This document shows positions 45,501-56,659 of a stretch of DNA of 64,000 nt, piece by piece (the stretch's first letter is position 1; each line of letters starts with the position of its first letter). The DNA is taken from positions 2,108,001-2,172,000 of the forward strand of contig NC_052137.2 of assembly GCF_016086655.4 (NCBI RefSeq), in the 5' to 3' direction. Under the pieces are notes generated by a model. That model saw nothing but the letters and a program-made list of their open reading frames with translations, was not told the DNA's origin and ran no database searches. Source of the DNA: Lepeophtheirus salmonis. Lineage: Eukaryota; Arthropoda; Copepoda; Siphonostomatoida; Caligidae. The translations under genes were made by a program, and so were the position numbers.

Positions 45501-48500
45501 CATTGCTGTAGATTGAAGATTTTAATCTACTACAGCCTATCTATGGCAAACTGTCCATCGAAATCCCTATGTTATCTCTATGTATTTTTCTATCTTGTCC
45601 TACGGAACGTCAACCTCCTTTTATTTGTCCTAAAAATGTCCCAAATTCTAGAGGACCCTTTAGTATACACGCTCGTATTAAATATTCCTCCCTGTTTTGA
45701 TACGTATTAGAGAGCAAGGGGCTCTATAGTTTATAGTGATATCTCTCTGTTGATATGTCGTCTTCTAACTGATCATATTTTGAACATCTCTAATTTAGTG
45801 TAAAGTACCTCAATTGAGAATTTGAATGACCTTTCTAAAGTTTTTGTATCTTTCAAGCACGAGAATAGTTTGCCACTATTTTTGCTTACTTTAGGCCTAA
45901 TTAAAGTGTATATTATTCCCATTATAATGAGTTACGATGAATTAATGATTACGTCACTGACGGATATAATGACGTCATTTAGTAAACATTGCATCATGGG
46001 ACGGATTTTGCGTCCGATTCGGTTGTTTCTTAAAATTTAGGACGGGACATCAAAATTAATCTACAATTAACTATAACGCCTATTCATATCCATTCTTTAT
46101 ATAGGAAATGAGATCTTTCGTAAGTCAAATAAATTCCTTATAAAAAGAGAATTTGTGACATATATTTTTTTTTTGAATCGGTAGAAAAAGAGACTTAAAT
46201 AAATCAAAGGCTTCTCTAATTTTTTATTTATCTATTTTCTTAAGAAAACGGTCAAATAAAATGTTTTTATGTAGTTACTCAATGTATTTATTCGTTTTTG
46301 ATAGAGTTGGGGGAGGGGGCGAGAGGGAAGTTGTTATTCATCCACTTTTTAAAGAAGGAGTGAAAGGCAGATTTTTCTTTGCATTCTTTGAATAATTCCT
46401 TTTATTCACACTCTGAAGGCCTCAACAATAAAGGTATACCTAAAGGTGAATTACCACATACATCATATGTGTATACGCAATTTATTTCTAAGAACTTTGC
46501 ATATTATAATTTACAATCCTCAACAACCCTCCATGTCAAAATAAAGAAGGTGTCTGAACAAAAATAATGTGTGTTGTTTGTGGGAGATAAAATGCCCTGA
46601 AGTAATTTCCATGCTTCCAAAATTAAATGTATCAATATATATTCGCTCCCATAAACAGGGCTTATTATAAATAACATAACCTCTTCATTGTGAAAGGGAG
46701 AGTTGTTAAGTTCCTAGAAATAAATGGTCTATAGACGTATGATAGCCCTCAAATAATTTCTTTTTATTTGCAATCCGTTAACAGAAAAGAAACCTAATTT
46801 TTCCCCCAAAACTGAGTCTATACTCCATTTGAAATCCAATTCCTATCAATAAATTATTCTGAATAGTCCTCTGTGTGAGTTGGCTACAGTAATTAAATGT
46901 GTGAAGAGCTCATCATCACAATGAACTAATTAGGAATTGATAGATTGTATGGTTGAAGGGGCCTCCTTATTAAGTATCACAAATCAAACAAGGGTTCTAA
47001 ATAATAGCCAGAAGACATTCCATGAATTAAAAAAAGCAAAAAAACTTTTGGATATGTACAAAGAGTTCTGCCCGGGAAAAATCAGTATAGATTATTTGTC
47101 AAAAAAATTTATTCTTTTTAGTTATTAAATATATAGGAAGTAATGTGAAGAACACTCTTTAATCCGATTGCACAAGTTACAACTTGTACAAAATCCTAAA
47201 TGTACATACCAATTGTATCACCGCACTTTAATGTATACTATATAGATATACTTAAGTTTCCGGTGTACCGGTATTATAGATGTACTGGGATACTTACTCA
47301 TTTTATAACTGTATTATAATAAATGAAGTATCCCATACTTTAGGCACCGTTATATCGTTTAAAAAAATTGAGCCATTGAATGACATAAGATCCCAAACTG
47401 TCCTCTAGAAAAAAGCAACTATAAAAATGTTCTTTTATAACAAAAAAAAAATCAATAATAAAAATTTCTTTTTTTAATAAGAAAGTTTCAAATTTATGAG
47501 GATGACCTTCAGACGCAACAAAAATGCAGCAAACACCCCTGTAAGTAATATTATGTTGGTTCTTATATATTTGACCTAGTCCAGCAAAGTCTTAGGAATG
47601 ATCTGTAGGAATGTCAAACTAGAACTGATTAAACAGAGAAGAAATAAAGTTGAGTGACGTCGTGCGGGACCGAACGTTATTAGTTTTTAGGACTGAGCCA
47701 CACAGGACACCCAGACTTTGTAAGTGTTTGTGGCCCTGATTGACTTTTTTAAGAAATATTTTAGTCGAATAAGTATTCAAATACCATTATTGGTACAAAA
47801 TATTGGTATCGTGACAACAGAGGTATTTACTTACCTTGAGGCATGTCCTTGAAGAGGTTGTGACCCGTTAGGTAGATGTCGTGAATGATTTTGCCCAAGT
47901 TTTTCTTGAAGTCACTCTTGGCCAAGTTTTGAAGGTTGTCAAGAGCATCTTGAGGGATATCTCTTTCCCATTGTAATTTACCTGAGGAATGAAAAGGTTG
48001 TGGTGGTTTTCTTCATATGTAGAAAAAATACTTGAGTTTTTTTAATATACCTTTTCCTTCAACACAGATGGTTCTGAAGTTAACGTGCTCATCCATCCAG
48101 GTTTGGAATGTTTTAACGAGCTTTACGTTCTCAGTTGGAGCAGAAACTAGAAGAGGATATATTTATTATATTAATGTGGCCCGTCAACACAAAAAAAAAA
48201 ACACGGATGATGTTTCTCAAAATTGATTGTGGATTACATTTGTATTCTTATATGAATGATTTTCAATTTTTATTAACAATTTATTCCTATGACCCCTTTC
48301 CATGAGTCCCAAATGTACTCTTAAAGTAGCCAAAATAAAAGAATGATAAATTATTGATTAGACTTGAAAGACAATATTGGGGCTAAATTACGTTTTTCAA
48401 CTAAAATAAAGACTCTTAATTATAGACAAAATTCTTGGATACCTCAACTCACCCCATAAGTTTCAATAGACAATCCATAACTGACCCAAATATGTGAGCA

Positions 48501-51204
48501 AACTATTTAGTATATGATGTAAAAAAATATAATTTTAAAATGAATAAATTCTCCGTTTCATGATTATTATTCAAGATTGTCTTTGTGTGGAGAAATTGAT
48601 TGACTTTATTTGAAAAGGACCATATTGGGCCCCATATCTTCTTTCAAATCAAATAAAAACTCTAAACTATAGCTAAAATTATTGAGTATCACATATATAT
48701 GTTTTTATTTATGAGTTACACAAATAAATTGGAATTTTCTCGTTTTCTTGTTTTGTTCAAGATTGTTTTTATGTTGATGTATCACATATAAGTAATTTTG
48801 AAGGGCTTTATATAAAAAAACAAAAAACTTTTGTTCTCGTATACTTTTTTGGAGCAAAAAAATAAGTTTACTTTCACAAAATATTGATATCTGTATATAC
48901 ATATTTGTTTATTCGAGGAAGGTCAAAAAAGAATTTTGACCATACATATTGAGAAGCCCTCAACACAAAAGCATGTTTGAATAATATTTATAGGACTACA
49001 CTTGTGTTTCATTCTTATGAACAAATTAGTTTTTAAACCTTTGGCTGTGCCAAAAACTGTACTTAAAGAAAGAAAACTACATCGTCACTATCAAATAATT
49101 AGAAAGTAATAGTTTTTATACTTTTGAAAGGGGTCATATGGGGGTCAAATTAATTGTCATTAATCAAATGAAGGCTTTAGCATATGGTTAATACTCCTGG
49201 GTGTATCAACTACTTCCGAAATTTGGAATATAGTGCCTATAATTGACCAAAATATCTCTAAGCTGTAAAAAGTACATTAGACATTTCTCCTTTATTTGAT
49301 TTTTGCTTAAGATTGTTTTTATGTTGATAGATGGATATGTTCATTGTATTGAGTACGTGTGATTGAGAAGTATTATATGTAACAATCAAATAAAAAAATG
49401 TTTCATCAATGATTTGAAATGAATAAAAATACTTTGATAAATATGTAATAGAAAGCCGAAAGAGGACATAATTAGAGTCAAAAAATTTCCTTGCCAATTT
49501 TTCTTTTCTTTTTGTTCTACTTTTTTATATTATTTTTAAAAGCTAAGGAAAGCAATGATTCAAGTACGTTTTGTACGAATAAAAATATAAGAAGGTTGCT
49601 TCTAGTGTGCAAAATATGCTTTTGACTGCTTATGGGGAAAAAAAAAAAAAAAATGGACCTACCCTTTCCTCCAGCAAGAGAGAAATCCTTTTTTTCATCT
49701 TCAGAAATCCCATCCACTGCAATCCGTCCCTGATCTCTGAGGTATCCAGTGAAACAAATCAAGTAAAAGTATTTCTGAATGTTGTCCATGATTTTGGTTT
49801 TAAGGAAGGCTTGAGCTGCGTCATCCATAATCTCATAGGACAATTTGGACTCAGCAATATTCTCTCTCAACTGCTTAATACCAGTTCCAAGAGGCTTGGG
49901 GCCATTGCGATCGATGATTTTATCACATTCTCTCTTTGAGGCTGGTCCATCCTCAAAGGCAGCAAGAAGCTCTTTGACGACTTCGAATTCACCTCTGAAG
50001 AGAGCGTCTTTGGTCTTGTCGATTTCGTACTTGTCCATCTTGAGAAGCTCAAGGTTCACACCGGGAACTGTTTCAATGAGTCCCTCATAGGAAGCAGAAA
50101 GTTGAAACTCTCTGAAAATACAGGTACAGACACAGCCAGTTGTGGATCTGCTTAAACCGACCTAAAGATAGACGGATATTTATTGAGTTATATCACACCA
50201 TGATGAAGACAAAATAACTCTTACTTGACAGTTGACAATCACGGGGGCATTCACGTTGCTTCCAAGGAGAGCATTGCAAATGGTGTCAAAGTCCTTTTCG
50301 AGAGGAGCAGCAGAGTTGCAAACAGGGATACGGTTGTGAGTGAGTCCAGGATACTTCTCCTTGAGAGACTCCATCACCTTGGACAAGGTGATGAGCTCCT
50401 TGACCTCAACCTCGCTCTCCTTCTTGGAAACATCGACGATCGTAAGTTTTCCGCCGTTGTTCTTCATACGAGACTCCAATACTTTTTGGAACTCCTCTTC
50501 ATCAGCTTTGACAGAATCACCTGCAATATTAGTAAGTGAGCAAATTGAGAGAGAGTATTCTTTTAAGGATGAGGAAGAATTTGACCTTGAGGTCGGGAGG
50601 GTTATTCATAGAATTGTATGCTTCTAATGATGCATAACGCAATGATAATAGCTTTAGTATTGAGGTGTTGCCAATATATGGAATTACTCAAAAAAAAAAA
50701 AAAAAAAAAAACAACGTTTGAATATCCTTACAACTTTCATTTTTGTTGTCGTTCTTGCTGAATCCATCTTTTTTTATTTTGACAACTGACTTTCTCCCTC
50801 CCCCCGTAACACTACTGATGGAGTAATAATAATAATAAAAATGGCATATCCTTACGAGTAACGTTTCCAAGCTCAGCATACTCTCCAATCTTGTTTGGTG
50901 GACGAGCACAGACGGGGTTTCCGTTGACATAAATGATGGCCTCTTGTCTCATGTTGATCCAGACAATCTTGCCATCCTTGGGATACTTATCCCCACAGAC
51001 CTTTTCGATGGCCTTATCGAATCCATCCTTGGTAGGCTGTCCACAGCAGTAGACTTTGTAGCCAGGGACACGACGGAAATTGGGAACACCATCAATTTTG
51101 TCAGGTAGCTTTTGAATTTTCTCAAAGTGGTCAGCCATGGCAACGGCCTTCCATACTTCGGGATTCTTTTTGCTCTCAGGAGCCTTAGGGTCTTCCTCTC
51201 CCAT
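42397..51204 (-). CDS. Paladin-like phosphatase-domain protein (six exons, 518 aa)
   Basis: Coding exons on the minus strand, in order: 51204-50856, 50520-50225, 50161-49663, 48146-48051, 47981-47835 and 42566-42397. All introns are GT-AG (phases 1, 0, 1, 1, 1) and the joined frame has no stop before TAA at 42397-42399. Residues 40-60 read GVPNFRRVPGYKVYCCGQPT and residues about 76-95 KIVWINMRQEAIIYVNGNP, the paired N-terminal signature of paladin/PTP-like phytase proteins. Residues about 180-220 contain the RIPV...AP..DFD block and the phosphatase loop CQVGLSRSTTG, with Cys214 and Arg220 in the CX5R pattern. Known paladins are about 850 residues with more than one such unit. This one has a single unit plus a C-terminal tail of about 140 residues that I do not recognise. 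No signal peptide is evident, so it is probably cytosolic. Catalytic activity is uncertain, as for paladin itself. Confidence 0.85.
42567..47834 (-). other. Paladin-like gene, intron 5 (5.3 kb)
   Basis: GTAAGT...TTTTCAG. It holds an uninterrupted dispersed repeat (45050-45620) and several AT-rich short frames (such as 43061-43336, 44845-45168 and 46937-47128) without recognisable domains. No nested gene was found. It is about 75 times longer than intron 4, which is in line with repeat-driven growth. Confidence 0.8.
45050..45620 (+). repeat. Dispersed repeat, uninterrupted copy in intron 5
   Basis: It matches the two outer parts of 23330-24545. From left to right it has CAAAAGGGGTATAATATAACGTCACATTT, CCTTTAGGTCATGTTAAAATTATAATACA, ACATAGCTGACTTTCATTGCTGTAGATTGAAGAT and TAATCTACTACAGCC. 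It marks the pre-insertion site of the nested element at 23552. Confidence 0.65.
47835..47981 (-). CDS. Paladin-like gene, exon 5 (residues 414-462)
   Basis: The acceptor is ATTCCTCAG|GTAAATT and the donor CTCAAG|GTAAGT, 147 nt, in phase 1. It encodes a helical segment with DALDNLQNLAKSDFKKNLGK. A 69-bp intron separates it from exon 4. Confidence 0.85.
48051..48146 (-). CDS. Paladin-like gene, exon 4 (residues 382-413)
   Basis: The acceptor is CTTCTAG|TTTCTG and the donor AAAAG|GTATAT. The 96-nt exon joins exon 3 in phase 1 and encodes VSAPTENVKLVKTFQTWMDE and what follows. It is too short to stand out alone but is fixed by frame and splice sites. Confidence 0.85.
48175..48700 (+). repeat. 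Dispersed GGCCCGTCAACACAAAA-family repeat
   Basis: It starts GGCCCGTCAACACAAAAA and keeps TGATTGTGGATTACATTTGTATTCTTAT, AAGTAGCCAAAATA and TCTAAACTATAGCTAAAATTATTGAGTAT in family order. Confidence 0.75.
48955..49400 (+). repeat. Dispersed GGCCCGTCAACACAAAA-family repeat, diverged
   Basis: GCCCTCAACACAAAAGCATG, ACACTTGTGTTTCATTCTTATGAAC, GCATATGGTTAATACTCCTGGGTGTATCAACTAC and TTGCTTAAGATTGTTTTTATGTTGATAG follow the family order. Confidence 0.65.
49663..50161 (-). CDS. Paladin-like gene, exon 3 (residues 216-381)
   Basis: The acceptor is CTATCTTTAG|GTCGGT and the donor AAGG|GTAGGT. It opens VGLSRSTTG, which completes the phosphatase loop. It then runs through a helical region ending in LRENIAES and QKYFYLICFTGYLRDQG, a feature shared with paladin-type proteins after the loop. 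The ATG at 50059 is internal, not the start. Confidence 0.9.
50225..50520 (-). CDS. Paladin-like gene, exon 2 (residues 117-215)
   Basis: The acceptor is ATATTGCAG|GTGATTC and the donor CAA|GTAAGA. It encodes the linker, the NRIPVCNSAAPLEKDFDTIC block and VIVNCQ, so the catalytic Cys is the next-to-last codon of the exon. Confidence 0.9.
50856..51204 (-). CDS. Paladin-like gene, exon 1 (residues 1-116)
   Basis: It starts at ATG 51204 (MGEEDPKAPESKKNPEVWKA). This is the first ATG after a plausible transcription start or splice acceptor, about 35 bp upstream. It carries both N-terminal signature strands. It ends ACT C|GTAAGG, phase 1. Read-through into the intron gives a leucine run that is not coding. 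Confidence 0.9.
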
Positions 51205-51238
51205 AATTATTATTGAATCAAAACAAAAAGTTTAAACT

Positions 51239-51310
51239 AACTGAGAAGAACAAAAAGAAAAAACAACGAACGAATACCAAATAACTATTCCTTAGAAAAG
51301 TTATAGCCCC
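51239..51310 (-). promoter_or_regulatory. Probable 5' end region of the paladin-like gene
   Basis: On the minus strand GCTATAACTT (about 51296-51305) resembles a TATA box. TCAGTT (51244-51239) resembles an arthropod initiator 35 bp before the start codon. The same TCAG is preceded by a pyrimidine-rich TTTTTTCTTTTTGTTCTTC, so it could instead be the 3' splice site of a 5'-UTR intron. The sequence alone does not decide. Confidence 0.35.
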
Positions 51311-51319
51311 ACTGCGATA

Positions 51320-52545
51320 TGTTGGATTGAAACAAGGAGCCAAGTAAAGTAAGGTTATTGGAATCAAGTCAAGAAGTCAGCGCCCGCCCTGACACGACCT
51401 CTAACAACAATAAGAAGATGATGGGTATACAATGCGAAGAAGAAGACGACATGTTGCTGCGTGAACATAGGTCGTGTGTCAGAGGAGGAGAGAAGAAGAA
51501 AATAAGAAAGAATGAAATAAAGAAAGCAGATCTGTAGTGTGAAAAAAGTGACTTACTCTAATAAGATTTCTAGCATCTATTTAAGTATTTCTCTAATTAA
51601 TTCACCCTTTTTATCTCTCGCTCTCTCCCTTAATTATTTCAAGAACAATTAGATAATATTTTTTTTTTTGCTGTTTTACTCTCCTTAAAATCAATTCCAC
51701 TCTTCAAGGATTATTTTCATTGAAGAGGAATACTACACTACAACTTTTGAAGGATCCTTAAAAAAATTGAAAGGAATAATGATATAGAGTAAAGGAATGC
51801 AAAAATAATAATAATAAAAAAAAAAGTCAAATTTGTCCTTGCACTCATTTTTTCCACTATCCTAGTATGACAAAAACATATTCAAGTAACAATCTATAGT
51901 AAAATAGGATAAGAGAGAAGGATAAGTGCGTCTCAAAATAGTGTTGGACACTCTTCTTGGCCAATGCAACAATTTTTATTTATTGATATATCCTTATATT
52001 CATAGAACAGACAAATAAGTTCAAGAATACAATTGACCTCAAGTCCTTTCAGGCAAGTCAATTAGTGATTTTTTTTCTTTCTTTCGAAAACGCTGTGCGT
52101 GCTCGGATTTCTTTCAGAAAATCCTAATTCAGTACTTGACAATCATTCAATTGTTTAAGGGAAACATTTTTTAAAATAAATAAACAATTTATTTCCATCA
52201 AATGTAAGTTGGCTTGCTCCTGTATTAATATTAAAAAAATAAATATGTACATATATATGTATGTTATTCAAGATCATTGCTTGAATTTACTTATTAGTAT
52301 ACATATGGTGGAAATTTGCAGAAAGTATTTGTTTGTCAAAAGCAGTGTAAGGAAAATTCAATTCCTTCTGATTATTTTGTTTTTAGCCCCGTTTTACTAT
52401 GCATTAAAATTCCTTAAAGAATTGTTTTCTAAATATCACCCTTTTTATTCGCATTAAAAAAATATATAAAATGGTGTGGAATAATTTGATCATTTCCATG
52501 TATTCGTTAGCTCCTCTTGGAATAGAGTTCCGAGGGAGCAATATC
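51320..52545. other. Upstream flank of the paladin-like gene
   Basis: Slightly more GC near 51360-51500, possibly promoter or an untranslated exon. The rest is AT-rich with no gene. Confidence 0.35.
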
Positions 52546-52548
52546 AAC

Positions 52549-52830
52549 TAGTGATGGGACGATTAAAAAAAAATTATGATGCCGATTCAATGCTAATAAC
52601 AAATTCCTGGTGCTGATTCTTTATTATTTTAAATAATATTTAAAAATACCAATTTGCTTTAAATTTCTAAGAATTACAATTGATAAAATAGATCGCAATT
52701 CCTCTATCCGGCGAGCTTTTCCCCAATCAAATTTTCCAAAGGGGAGCTTTCTTTGATCCTATGAGACAACATGCATTATATTTACAAAACTTACTCCCTA
52801 AAATAACAATTCCAACACCGACTTCATACG
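52549..52830 (+). mobile_element. TAGTGATRG-type element, left part
   Basis: It starts TAGTGATGGGACGATTAAA and continues GATGCCGATTC...CTGGTGCTGATTCTTTATTATTTTAAATAAT. This matches the reverse complement of 24130-24241. The right terminus was not found. Confidence 0.5.
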
Positions 52831-53159
52831 CTAGAACAAGTTTGCTTACGTTCAGTTTGTGCTCAATTTGTTTCTTCTCAGTTTTTGAGCATTTTTATCA
52901 TAACTGATTTTATTTGGATATTTTATAAAATTATAAGACTCAAGTCATAAATTCAAATGGTCTTTTTTTTTTGTATTTTGACGGATATATTTAATATTTT
53001 TTTTTTCATATCTTAGAAAAGTAATAAATAGCTAAATACGAGTAATTAATAATACTAAAGATTCGGAAATGAAACATTATTTTCCTGATACCAAATTGTG
53101 TTATCCAAATGGAAGAGGATACTCAAGTATTGGTTCCATAAATACATTAAAATCGGGAC

Positions 53160-53420
53160 CAAGGAGTACCCTAATGTCCTCCTTGAAGGCGGCCTTGACC
53201 TGGGTGTAGTCAAACTAACCATTGGGAAACTATGTGTTCCAGCAAGACTATACTGAGGCTATAGCAACACACGACAGCAGAATTTATTATTTTTAGTGGC
53301 CCATTTGCTTACATTCGCGGCCAAATTATTAGCCTTAGCCCCATGATTAGGAATTACTGAATGGATCAAGGTCATATTTTCGAGTTAGGGTAGAGGACTA
53401 AAAACTTTCATGTTCGATAA
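53160..53420 (+). pseudogene. Possible transposase fragment with second-acid motif
   Basis: The plus frame contains LCVFQQDYTEAIATHDSR near 53226-53280, like the FQQDGAPAHT second-acid block of Tc1/mariner transposases. It is preceded by KEYPNVLLEGGLDLGVVKL. It is badly decayed. Confidence 0.4.
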
Positions 53421-53934
53421 GAGTCTTCAAAAAATGCCCACTCAGTTCCGCCCCCCCCCCTGTGCCACTTCCACCAAATAGGTCTCCCAAGCGTTCGTCT
53501 TTGCTTTATGAGACGCTTAAATCATATTTAAAATACTAGGAAATATATATAAACTTAAGTAATATTGGTACGAAACGCTAAAATCTGATTTTTAGCGCTC
53601 AATGTTCCAAAAAAATATTCCATTCCGTTCATGGAATGCAAGTTCCATGAAATTCTGTTCAATTTTGCGTTCCATTCAAAAAATCCTTCTCATATCCAAG
53701 GAAGGCCACTCCAAATACTAGGAGAGAAGACTGTATGAGAATATTACTTTAGGGTGTTGAAGGTTGCTGTTTCTTTAAATTTTATTTTTTTAAGGGTGAC
53801 CTTTCCTCCAGAGTTCATCATATGCTTTAAAACATATTCAATCACGAATAACTCGCATTGTGGGATTTGTCTAAATTTTTTACCAAATAAAAAATGAAAA
53901 CAACAATCCATAATAGATTAAACCATGTATCTGC

Positions 53935-54160
53935 CCACAAAATGACCACTTCTAGTCACTATGATAGCCTCCAAACTATTCCTTACAACTGTGTACGATT
54001 TAAGAATGGTTCACTCGTCGAGGTCGTCGCATGTAGCCGATAGCATGGAATTTGAAGATTATTCACAGGCAGATTTCGACTTATTCTCGATGGTTTTGAT
54101 CTTTTTAAAGCTAGATGGACGGCCTTATACCCCCTTCAACATAGAGAGGTCATTTTGATA
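53935..54160 (-). pseudogene. Possible Tc1-like transposase C-terminal scrap
   Basis: The minus frame reads SYTVVRNSLEAIIVTRSGHF, comparable to the ..CR..LEA.IAA.GGH.. tail of Tc1-type transposases. Adjacent FKKIKTIENKSKSAC could be N-terminal sequence brought next to it by deletion. Confidence 0.3.
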
Positions 54161-54989
54161 CAAAATTACATAATTTATAATTGACAAATCAAACATGTTA
54201 TAAAATACTTGCACTTCCCACAGGAACTAACTTGAGGGGATATATAAAGCCTAGCCATTTATCAATTATATTACTGAGTCAGGTAGTTTCTTTTTAGTAC
54301 CGTCAATTTGTATGTTTGTCAGAATTTATACATTTTAAGAAGGTTTTCCTTAATAAACTGAAATATAATGTATTTTTTTACCTCTTTGCCTTTCTAAGCA
54401 AAACAGAGCATATATAGTTAATTAATTAACACATTGATTAGAAAACATTAACATATAATTTTGAGGGTTAAAAATAAATGCCAAAAAATTTCAATAAATT
54501 AAAATCAAATTTGTGGCTAATATTAAAAATTGACATTGAAAATGGGTCGTGCTTTTTAACTTTAATTTTTAAGAAGTTTCGTGCTGATTATGTTTTATGT
54601 GCATACTCTTTTTCTGTCCTTGTACGCTTTTTTTTCTCGGAAGTATACCACACAACACTTTCTGACCTATATTGTACCACACAACCTTTCTTCCGAAAAG
54701 TAACAGCCAAAAGGCATAAGACCATTCTTACCACGTTCTTCTTTGCTTCACCTTTTTCCAATTCATGAATTTGCATTTCACTTAAAAAATTAAACTGAAA
54801 CAAACCAAAACTGATACATTAGTTCTGTGAGAGTAGAATTAAGGCGTGGGAAGTTCGAATAGAGTAGTAATACTTACAAGACGTAGCTGTCCTAAATTTC
54901 ATGAAATAACAAAAAAATTGACAACATACCTTATCTCGTGTGGAATCAGTTTTACCAATGTACTGACCCTGGTTTTGCACTGGTTTTAG

Positions 54990-55310
54990 CCCAAGGAAGA
55001 AATTACACCTTCCAATAAGACAGTGCACCTACTCAAAAGGCCAAAAAAGCGCAGGATGTCTTTGCCACAAAATGTCCTCACATTTTGACTCCATAATTTT
55101 GTCCTGCAAACAGCCTGCACCTGAATCTATGCGATTTCTATGTCTGAGGGAGGGTCGAAAATGAGGCTTGTGCCAACTATCATTCGTCTGTGGAGCCCTG
55201 AAGAAGTAAAATGGTAAAGCTGGATACTTACCAGGTTGCTCGGGCATGACAAAAACTTCCGGCTCAATGAGGCCGAGGTTATCAAGAGAGGCGAATCTCA
55301 TTATGAATCA
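54990..55310 (+). pseudogene. Tc1/mariner-superfamily transposase C-terminal fragment
   Basis: Plus frames read NYTFQ-DSAPTQKAKKAQDV (second-acid region, about 55006-55062), then CPANSLHLNLCDFYV-GRVEN and EACANYHSSVE (third-acid region with SPD changed to SLH). Farther on comes NEAEVIKRGESHYESLY. Stops interrupt it. Sequence near 55400-55435 (CCCAATTTATTTGGACCACGCTGTGTA) may be its right end. The minus-strand frame at 55029-55301 is a shadow. Confidence 0.6.
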
Positions 55311-55439
55311 TTGTATGTCATTAAATGTAAGTTATAAATAATAAATAATTTATGGTTCTACAACCATCTAATTCGTTCGTTATAAGCCTTTAAAGAGTTT
55401 CCCAATTTATTTGGACCACGCTGTGTATTATTTCCTAGT

Positions 55440-56650
55440 GCTGATGCTCCTAGTCCATATGTCCAATATGGACTAATAGTTGGATTGTTGTTTACAATTA
55501 TTCTAAGAAAAAAATATTGTTTGGTTAACACAAAAAGAGATTGCCTCTGAAATCAAATTGACTTATCACTCAATTACCCAATTCGTAACCATAATTAATT
55601 GGCCCTTTCAATCTACACATCTAATAATATAATTTATGATAATGTCAAACAAATAACTCCCTTATCTAATCAATCTATTAATGTCCGTATAAGGTCATTA
55701 AACATCCTTTATTCTTATGGACAATTTCTTGGCCAAGTAATTAAATCTTTTTTATATATAAAAAAAAGATATGTGACTTGTTAATATAAAAACAGGCTGG
55801 AATTAAGTTAGTCATAATCGATTAAATTAGTTTAACAATTGTTTTTGGTTCGTTGAGCATAGTAGTATTTTTAATTGACTCGTTACGTCCGAACAAAAAT
55901 TCAATTTGCAATTTTAAACATAAATATATTTAGATTGGCTTCGATAAAAAAAACCTCAGATTCTAAAGTCCAAAATTTTAAATGAGGACCATCAAAATAG
56001 TTTTTTTCAATTTTTTTAAATCATATCCTGCGTTAATATTGAGACGTCAACATATTGAGTGAATATGTTGGGTTAAATAATCGTTCTAAGTTCTTTATTT
56101 CCATCATAGTTAATTCATTTTTAAATATACTTGCCAGGCAGCAGGATTTTTTGTTTAGCACTCATCTTTTACAGCACACCTAATATCAACGCTCTCAAAA
56201 ACAATGTCAAGAAGTGCTGGGATCAGATGTATTATCTCTAAATAATTAAGACGTGTTCCACTTTTAGTAAAAGGTGCATTAAATATCTATGAATATTTTC
56301 GATTTAACTTTTTATTGAATAAGCGTATCAAAATGAAATTTGAAAGACAATGAAAAGGATATATTTCAAGCAAAGCTTATTAACTTTAGATATAAATCAA
56401 AGACAAGTCTTAAGGATAACATCCTCAGGGTATCTTGGTAATGCCAGTCATGAGGGATCCCATATTTGAATGAGGTGTAACATTAGTCGTTGCGTCAAAG
56501 ACATTTTATCAGAAATAATTGCCCAAATCAGAGATTATTTGTTACAATGGACCCATTGCATTGATTAGGAGTTTCAAGCCCCTTCCCAATATTTTTCTTC
56601 CAAAGGGGTTGTCAGATGATATTTAAGACCTCTGACAATATATATATAAA
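55440..56650. other. AT-rich spacer
   Basis: No recognisable gene or repeat boundary. Confidence 0.35.
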
Positions 56651-56659
56651 TCAAGTATC

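Larger units (their letters stand above)
48147..49662 (-). other. Paladin-like gene, intron 3 (1.5 kb) with two dispersed repeats
   Basis: GTAGGT...TTCTAG. Two copies of the GGCCCGTCAACACAAAA family lie in it at 48175-48700 and 48955-49400, both plus oriented (antisense to the gene). A 17-A tract sits just inside the donor end at 49637-49653. Confidence 0.8.

Noticed and set aside
49517..50059. 180-codon minus-strand frame as a stand-alone gene starting at ATG 50059
   Set aside because: It is the interior of exon 3 plus read-through into intron 3. The frame continues upstream through 50161 to the phosphatase loop.
49607..50627. Several plus-strand open frames of 80-110 codons
   Set aside because: They are antisense shadows of exons 2 and 3 of the paladin-like gene, whose minus-strand frame is supported by splice sites and motifs.
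50688..50930. Minus-strand frame with a phenylalanine and leucine/tyrosine run
   Set aside because: It translates intron 1 homopolymer tracts, not protein-coding sequence.
54588..55301. Minus-strand frames of 69-90 codons
   Set aside because: The 55029-55301 frame is antisense to a plus-strand transposase fragment. The others are short and without motifs.
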